From Liquidambar formosana (lineage: Eukaryota > Streptophyta > Magnoliopsida > Saxifragales > Altingiaceae), in NCBI GenBank assembly GCA_039720395.1, contig CM077826.1:32174810-32238809 (forward strand): a DNA stretch of 64,000 bases, written 5' to 3'. Of the stretch, positions 58,747 through 64,000 are shown piece after piece. Under the pieces are notes generated by a model that was not told the DNA's origin, ran no database searches, and saw nothing but the letters and a program-made list of their open reading frames with translations. Both the position numbers and the translations under genes were made by a program. Within the stretch, counting starts at the first letter, position 1; every line of letters starts with the position of its first letter.

Positions 58747-61700
58747 CACTACAAAAAAGGGAGCAATTGCAACCCTCTTAAACGGGTCGCAAAACAACCT
58801 TTGCGTTGGATTTTATGGCGTGGCAAGGGCATAGGTTGCAATTGGTGCTGCGACTTATTAAAAACCATTGCAAAACTTTGTAATGGATATAATCCGTCGC
58901 AATCTAATAACCATTGCAAAATTCAACAACAAGCCAATGTGTTGCGATTGCAAAATCTGTTGCAGTTTGCATATAATATAAGCATTGAAATGATTAAATA
59001 ACTCATTTTAAAAAGGAATTTGGTTGTAATGTGACAGATAAATCTGTCATAAAGCTTATCAATATAAGATCAGTTTGGTGCACATTGCAATGCATATATC
59101 CGTTGCAAAGCCCATCTCATTTTTTTTTGGGGGGGGGTGTTATGTTGGGAATCTAAAACTTGTTACCTGCATCCTATATTAATTTCATTCACATACATCA
59201 GTATACTTATTCAAAGCACATACAATGTCTACTTGCATTATAATCATTATTCAAAGTACACTACTTTTTCATATGTAACCATTCATTTCGTCCAAACATT
59301 ATTATAATAACCTATTCAAAAATCATCATTCATTTTCACCCTAGCCTGTATCACATTCTTGTAACCATTCATTTAAAAAGAAAAAAATTCAAATTAAAAA
59401 ACTATTCATCCACAAACCCTTTTCATTGAAGGCAAAATAAAAGCCATCAATTATCATATGCATATACGAGTACACATACATTGAACGTAGCTCACAAAAA
59501 TCAAATAAACCAGGTAAAATGTAGATCCTTTCAAGTCATCAAAGAACTCAGCATTGCATCTACACGACCTCCAAAACTGCAAAGAAAAAAAAGGTACAAA
59601 ATTACGACAATAGAAACCAATTCAACCACTAAAAGTAAACACTAAGGTATTACAAGTCAAATAGTTGCAAAACCACTTAGAGGCATCTATGTGAGGCAAA
59701 CAACACATATTGTTCTAGAGTTTTCTAGACAAATTAGCTGATAAAAATAAGGGTACATTGCATGACAATACCCCCTTCCCCTTCCCCCTTCCCTCCTAAC
59801 TCCTATCAGATTATAACACTTTGACCCTCCTAAAAATTTAATGCATACTATTATCAATTTTCCATCAAATTGATGGCCTAATTTCATCAAATTTAATGCC
59901 TAAATCAACTATAAAATCCACTTTAGGCATTACAATAGTTTAATGGCATTACATGAAGCTCAAATGGCTAATTTATAATTTTTCTAATAGAAAAACAGAG
60001 GAGGGGGTAAAGTATAACAATTTAATGGTTTATGGGGTTTTTGTTCAATTTTAAAGTTCATGGGGGATTTGTAGAATTGGACCTATAGTTCAAAGTGGTT
60101 TTGTGTAACTTACAGTAAAAAATTAAAATTAAAATCAAAATCAATCCATTAAATGATTTAGGGCCTAATTGAATAGAGGCACCCAGTAGTACTTTCTAGC
60201 ACTCGGTAAAACTAACTGTTTGTATAAATAGAATGTTACAATTACAAGATAAAATAGATTCAGTACCTTTGCTTATAAGCCAAACCTATATATCATGGGA
60301 ACCAAAAATCCTCCAAAAAAAAATGCACCTGCCACTTAACATTAAACTTATAAATAAAGGGTAACAAAAAGAAAAAAAGAAACAAAAAAGGAAGATGTGA
60401 GTACATATATTAAATAAGCTACAAGTTTTCTATCATATGTAGATCTTTTAGGTTGGATCAATCAACTATTGAATCTTTATCTTATACATACGATACACAG
60501 GTGAATGACTAATAAGCCTACAATCATATTGCATACTACTGTTGGTAAGCAAAGAGAGTAGAATGACTAATAAGCTCAACTAACATACCTCTTCATGCTA
60601 TAATCATATTGCTACTATTGGGATAAGGTTAGAAAGGGTGCTCGGGATGGGTCCAAGGCTGGAGTTAGGGTAGGACCTGCTGTGGGAACTTAGGGTTGAA
60701 CTGGGTGAGAAGCAAAGTAAGAGACTGGGATGAGGCCATCGTCATCCCTGTTCGTGAATTATGCCATTCATCTGTGCTTCTAAAGTTACCAAACAAATTT
60801 GATCAGCTATTCTAGCCTACTCTAACACTCTCACATCCTTGTCTGCATGACTTGCTTTCTCATTTGAAACTCTAGCAGACTCTTTAACCTGTTTTGCATT
60901 CTCAGTTTGCAATATTTGTAGCCTTCTTCTGCCTTTAATAGTGCTGCCTGCATAGTTGCTTCTTGATACTCTTTGATACTATTTGCTTAGGGAACCAAGC
61001 CGCGCATAGGAACACGATCATGCCCTCCTTTCCCAACCACTTTCTTGAATGCCTGATCCCAAACATCTTGAACTGAGGTACCCTTTGGAACTAGGCTAAT
61101 ATGCACCTCTATCTCTGCCTATAATAAATTTACAAAATATTAGATTAACTAGTTTATTACATGATTCACATAGTTAATAAAGGATATAGAATTAAACATA
61201 CTACCAACTCCTGGATTTGTGGGGCAATAGATTTATCCCCTTGAGGAGTGTGCGTCACCATAAACAATGTCATATCATCTGGCTTCACCCCCCCCCCCCA
61301 CATTTTTCTTCGTCTGGCATCATCGAATATATATTTAATATGAACATTGAAATAAATAAAATGTTAAATAAGATCCAAACTAACACTTGCCCATACTAAC
61401 ACTTGTCTAAAAATTAAGTAAACACCACCATAATCAAAGTTTTATAATTTCTATACAAAATTCCAATTAAAAGTATTTATGGCTTGCCTAACAATTAATC
61501 ATACTAACATTTGCCTAACAATTAATATGAACATTGGCCAAGTTTGTGAGTATATGAATCAATTTCATTTAAGAGTAAATACATTTGTTAGGCAATCAAT
61601 GCCATTTAAGAATAAATACTTTTTTTTTTTCTTTCTAATATTGAAAAAGCTACAATACCCCTCATATAAGTGTGTGAAGTTGCTCTTATTTCACTATATC

Positions 61701-62900
61701 ATTTGTTATTAGCTTGTATTCCAAGAAGGATAACAACTGGCTCATTTAGTGGGTAATTCTGATGGCAATCAAAATTGGAAGCTATTCAATACTTTGGCAA
61801 AAATCCTCTACCCTAAGACATGCACAATCTATCTCTAGTCATGTTCTTTTGCTTTAGAGGATTCAGAGAAATTGACATCAATAAGGCATCAATCTTGTTG
61901 TGCCTCAAGCACAATAGTAATGCTAGTTTATGGAATTGTCTACCAGATAAGGTTTTCTCTGATTTTAAAGAAGATTTCCTCAAACAGAACAATAAGTGTT
62001 ATAGATTCACATAAATGATAATTGGTACCTCCTCATCCTTAGCCCTTGCCACATCTATAAGCCTTAAGTTTTTTTTTTTTTTTTTTCTTTTCGATTTTAA
62101 CATTCTACTTTACCTTTTCCTGCAATTGACATTTCAAATGAAGAATTGGAATGGAATTTTAATATATCCCTTATACAAAAAGGTTAAAAAAATTACTAAT
62201 TTAAATATTAATTACCTTTCCTTCCTCACTTCTCCAGTAGTGAACCAAACCCTTCCATTGACTTGGATCAAGATTGGGCGGTAGGGTCTTGTATTGCAGT
62301 TGTAAAGGCGTAGTTTCATCATAATATATTTTTTTTCAACCTAGATTTCGAACTCTTCCAGATGCAATTTAATTTTTTTCTCGCCTAAGCCTTAGTCAAT
62401 GGTTATGCAAACTTGTATTGAGTCTACACAAAAGTTACTATCTAAGGGTAATAACTAGCATGAATATCTTAATTAAGAATATAACAATGTCCGATACTCC
62501 TAACTTTGAGATTGGTGTTTGTTTTGCATTTAATCTACAAAAGAGACCCGCTTACAAACTCACTACATGCAAATAGCAGTACTAAAAAGATAGACCCAAT
62601 CATCAAAATGCCATTAAAATACAAAATTTTAATTTATATAAAATAAAGAGAACTAGGTCATAGGCTTGGTTGCATTTCTTGCATACCTCTACTATGTCCA
62701 ACACAATTAGCTTGTGTTCCTTACGCATGTTCCTCCAGTCTTCGATGTCTATACGGATGGGATTCCCAGACCGCATGATACCCCCAATGTGTTGGACAAT
62801 TGATGCCCTGTGCCTTAGTTAGTTGGCCGCGGTTATTGGCCACTATAGTAACATGGCCAATAATCGATTCCGTACTATAACCAATGGTATACCTTCTTCA
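58747..62900 (-). mobile_element. CACTA (En/Spm) transposon, one end and part of the interior
   Basis: CACTACAAAAAA at 58747-58758 is the terminal motif of plant CACTA elements. It is followed by a subterminal field (58760 to about 59125) of repeated TTGCAA, GTCGCAA and CATTGCAAA motifs in both orientations, as is typical for transposase binding. Further right, minus-strand exon fragments of a Transposase_24 protein occur. The opposite end (TTTTTTGTAGTG) was not seen before 64000, so the element is truncated or runs out of the window. The preceding bases (CCCTA) cannot be tested as a target duplication without that end. Confidence 0.72.
60700..62835 (-). pseudogene. Transposase_24 (Ptta/En/Spm) protein of the CACTA element, decayed
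   Basis: Minus-strand exon fragments in order: about 62687-62835 (ASIVQHIGGIMRSGNPIRID, EDWRNMRKEHKLIVLDIVE, donor at 62686); about 62216-62300 (PNLDPSQWKGLVHYWRSEEG, donor at 62215); about 61205-61310 (KPDDMTLFMVTHTPQGDKS); and 61118 down to about 60700 (EVHISLVPKGTSVQDVWDQA, GGHDRVPMRGLVP). These match the plant Transposase_24 family, the second protein of CACTA elements, which binds the subterminal repeats. An in-frame TAA follows RGLVP and a further stop occurs, so it is not functional. Exon limits are approximate and further exons may be missed. Confidence 0.68.
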
Positions 62901-63290
62901 CCTCGGCTCTTCTATTAGAATCAATGACTATTAATATAAAAGGTTAATACTCAACAGTTAACATAGTGCATACTCAATTATGTAAATAGGTTATGGTATG
63001 AAAAATATAACCACTTTCCTACTTTCCTGGGATGACTCATCCTCCACATGTTCTTCTTTATTAACAAAAAGGGTAGGGCTAGTGGTCCTTGGTAGTCCTG
63101 TTTAATTAGCATGTTTGGTTCGAGTCATGTGAGCCTATATAATCAATACACAATCTTGATATTAGTCTCTATTCAAATAAATTTCAATCTTGCATTTATA
63201 ATGAAAACAACACATACAAGTGTATAAAAGTTATGAATGTACATATGTACATCAAGAGAGAATTATATGATGGGTTTTGCTTAACATGTG
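62901..63290. other. Unassigned DNA
   Basis: No coding or repeat feature recognised. It may belong to the CACTA interior. Confidence 0.4.
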
Positions 63291-63292
63291 TC

Positions 63293-63360
63293 CTAAGGGC
63301 ACACGTTAAGACATAATATTATATTCCTTAGGGCACACGTTAAGACATAATATTATATTC
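63293..63360. repeat. 34-bp tandem duplication
   Basis: The unit GGGCACACGTTAAGACATAA, continuing to TTATATTC, occurs twice with a period of 34 bp (63297 and 63331) and is nearly identical. AACATGTGTCCTAAGGGCACACG in front of it is partly palindromic. Confidence 0.85.
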
Positions 63361-64000
63361 CTTTTATGCTACTGATTGGTACTTTTATATGGTTTTGTGT
63401 CTTTATTTTTGTATGACCGATTAACCTTTGTTGATGATGAAGCAAAAATTTAGACAATTATGCACAGTGCACTTGTTGGACTTTAACCTATCAATAAAGT
63501 ACACACATAAAGTATTTCCTCCCTTCCACTTGTTCATAGCCTTGGGAAAACATAGCCAGACTATTTTTTTTTTCATTTTCCCTTCTAAGACACAATGGTC
63601 TACACGATAACCAACAAAAGAAATACATTTTCAATTTCCTCCAAAATACTCCTTTTCACCCATTTCCCACCTATAGAGAAAAAAAAAAAAAGAGAACACA
63701 GGCAAAACGAGAGTAAGAAAAAAAAGAAAAAAAAAGAAGAAGAGCATTAGCTTTTGATCTAGAGAAGACGTGTTTTAAATTTAGACCGGTGAGGAGGGAG
63801 AGGGAATTTAGAGTTCAATTCGTCGGTGAGATAGGGTCACTGTTGAATTGCTATCGACCTCGCAGCTATTATAAACCCATCTCGTGCACCCATCTCGCAA
63901 CCACCATAGATACCCATCTTGCGAGCCAATCTCGCCGTTGTGCTCTGTTCTGGGTGTTGATCTGAACCGTGCCATCGTTAAGGTGGAGCTCAAGATTTGC
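63361..64000. other. Right edge of window, no supported gene
   Basis: A-rich tracts lie at 63677-63692 and 63717-63740. The final 200 bp are GC-richer (CCCATCTCG repeated), with a short minus-strand frame (63808-63993), but no motif is recognisable. Confidence 0.45.

Overview
This is nuclear DNA of a flowering plant, almost certainly a eudicot. It is AT-rich, its genes have many GT-AG introns, and it is crowded with plant-type transposable elements (LTR, LINE, SINE, MULE, hAT, CACTA, Helitron, MITEs). I cannot name the species. No bacterial, viral or CRISPR feature was seen. Everything below was read by eye, without alignments.

Genes. Two host genes can be supported. At the left edge (48 to about 4400, +) lie the last recognisable exons of a Mini-ribonuclease III-like gene; its first part is outside the window and its 3.5-kb intron holds an antisense LINE remnant. 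The main gene (34572-41343, +) is a complete 19-exon GH35 beta-galactosidase of the BGAL1 type. It has a signal peptide, the catalytic glutamates and a C-terminal galactose-binding lectin domain. The exons join into an 840-residue protein, but one extra G in exon 12 breaks the frame in this sequence. A PDS5-like first exon (43899) and a COP1-interacting-protein-like 5' fragment (54568-54889) are gene scraps. The second lies inside a transposon and looks captured.

Layout. 1-4.4 kb: Mini-III exons. 5.1-10.3 kb: a minus-strand LTR retrotransposon that has gag only (TR-GAG type), with a hAT-like element inside one LTR. 10.3-19.5 kb: mostly unassigned, with two MITEs and a striking 64-bp inverted repeat at 16.8 kb. 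19.6-21.6 kb: a hAT relic split by a solo LTR, both with perfect target-site duplications. 21.6-34.3 kb: intergenic with MITEs. 34.3-41.8 kb: the BGAL1-like gene with TATA box and poly(A) signal. 42-49.3 kb: an LTR/PBS fragment, PDS5 scrap, foldback MITEs in (TA)n tracts, a SINE caught in a 305-bp tandem duplication, a 1.3-kb MULE and a Helitron with two 5' ends. 49.4-55.4 kb: a 6-kb MULE with about 515-bp terminal inverted repeats, a decayed FAR1-type transposase, a LINE scrap and the captured gene fragment. 56.5-57.7 kb: more TIR elements. 58.7 kb to at least 62.8 kb: one end of a CACTA element with a decayed minus-strand Transposase_24 gene.

The two host genes show no functional link. The right third of the window is a nested transposon cluster in which several elements chose (TA)n microsatellites as insertion sites.
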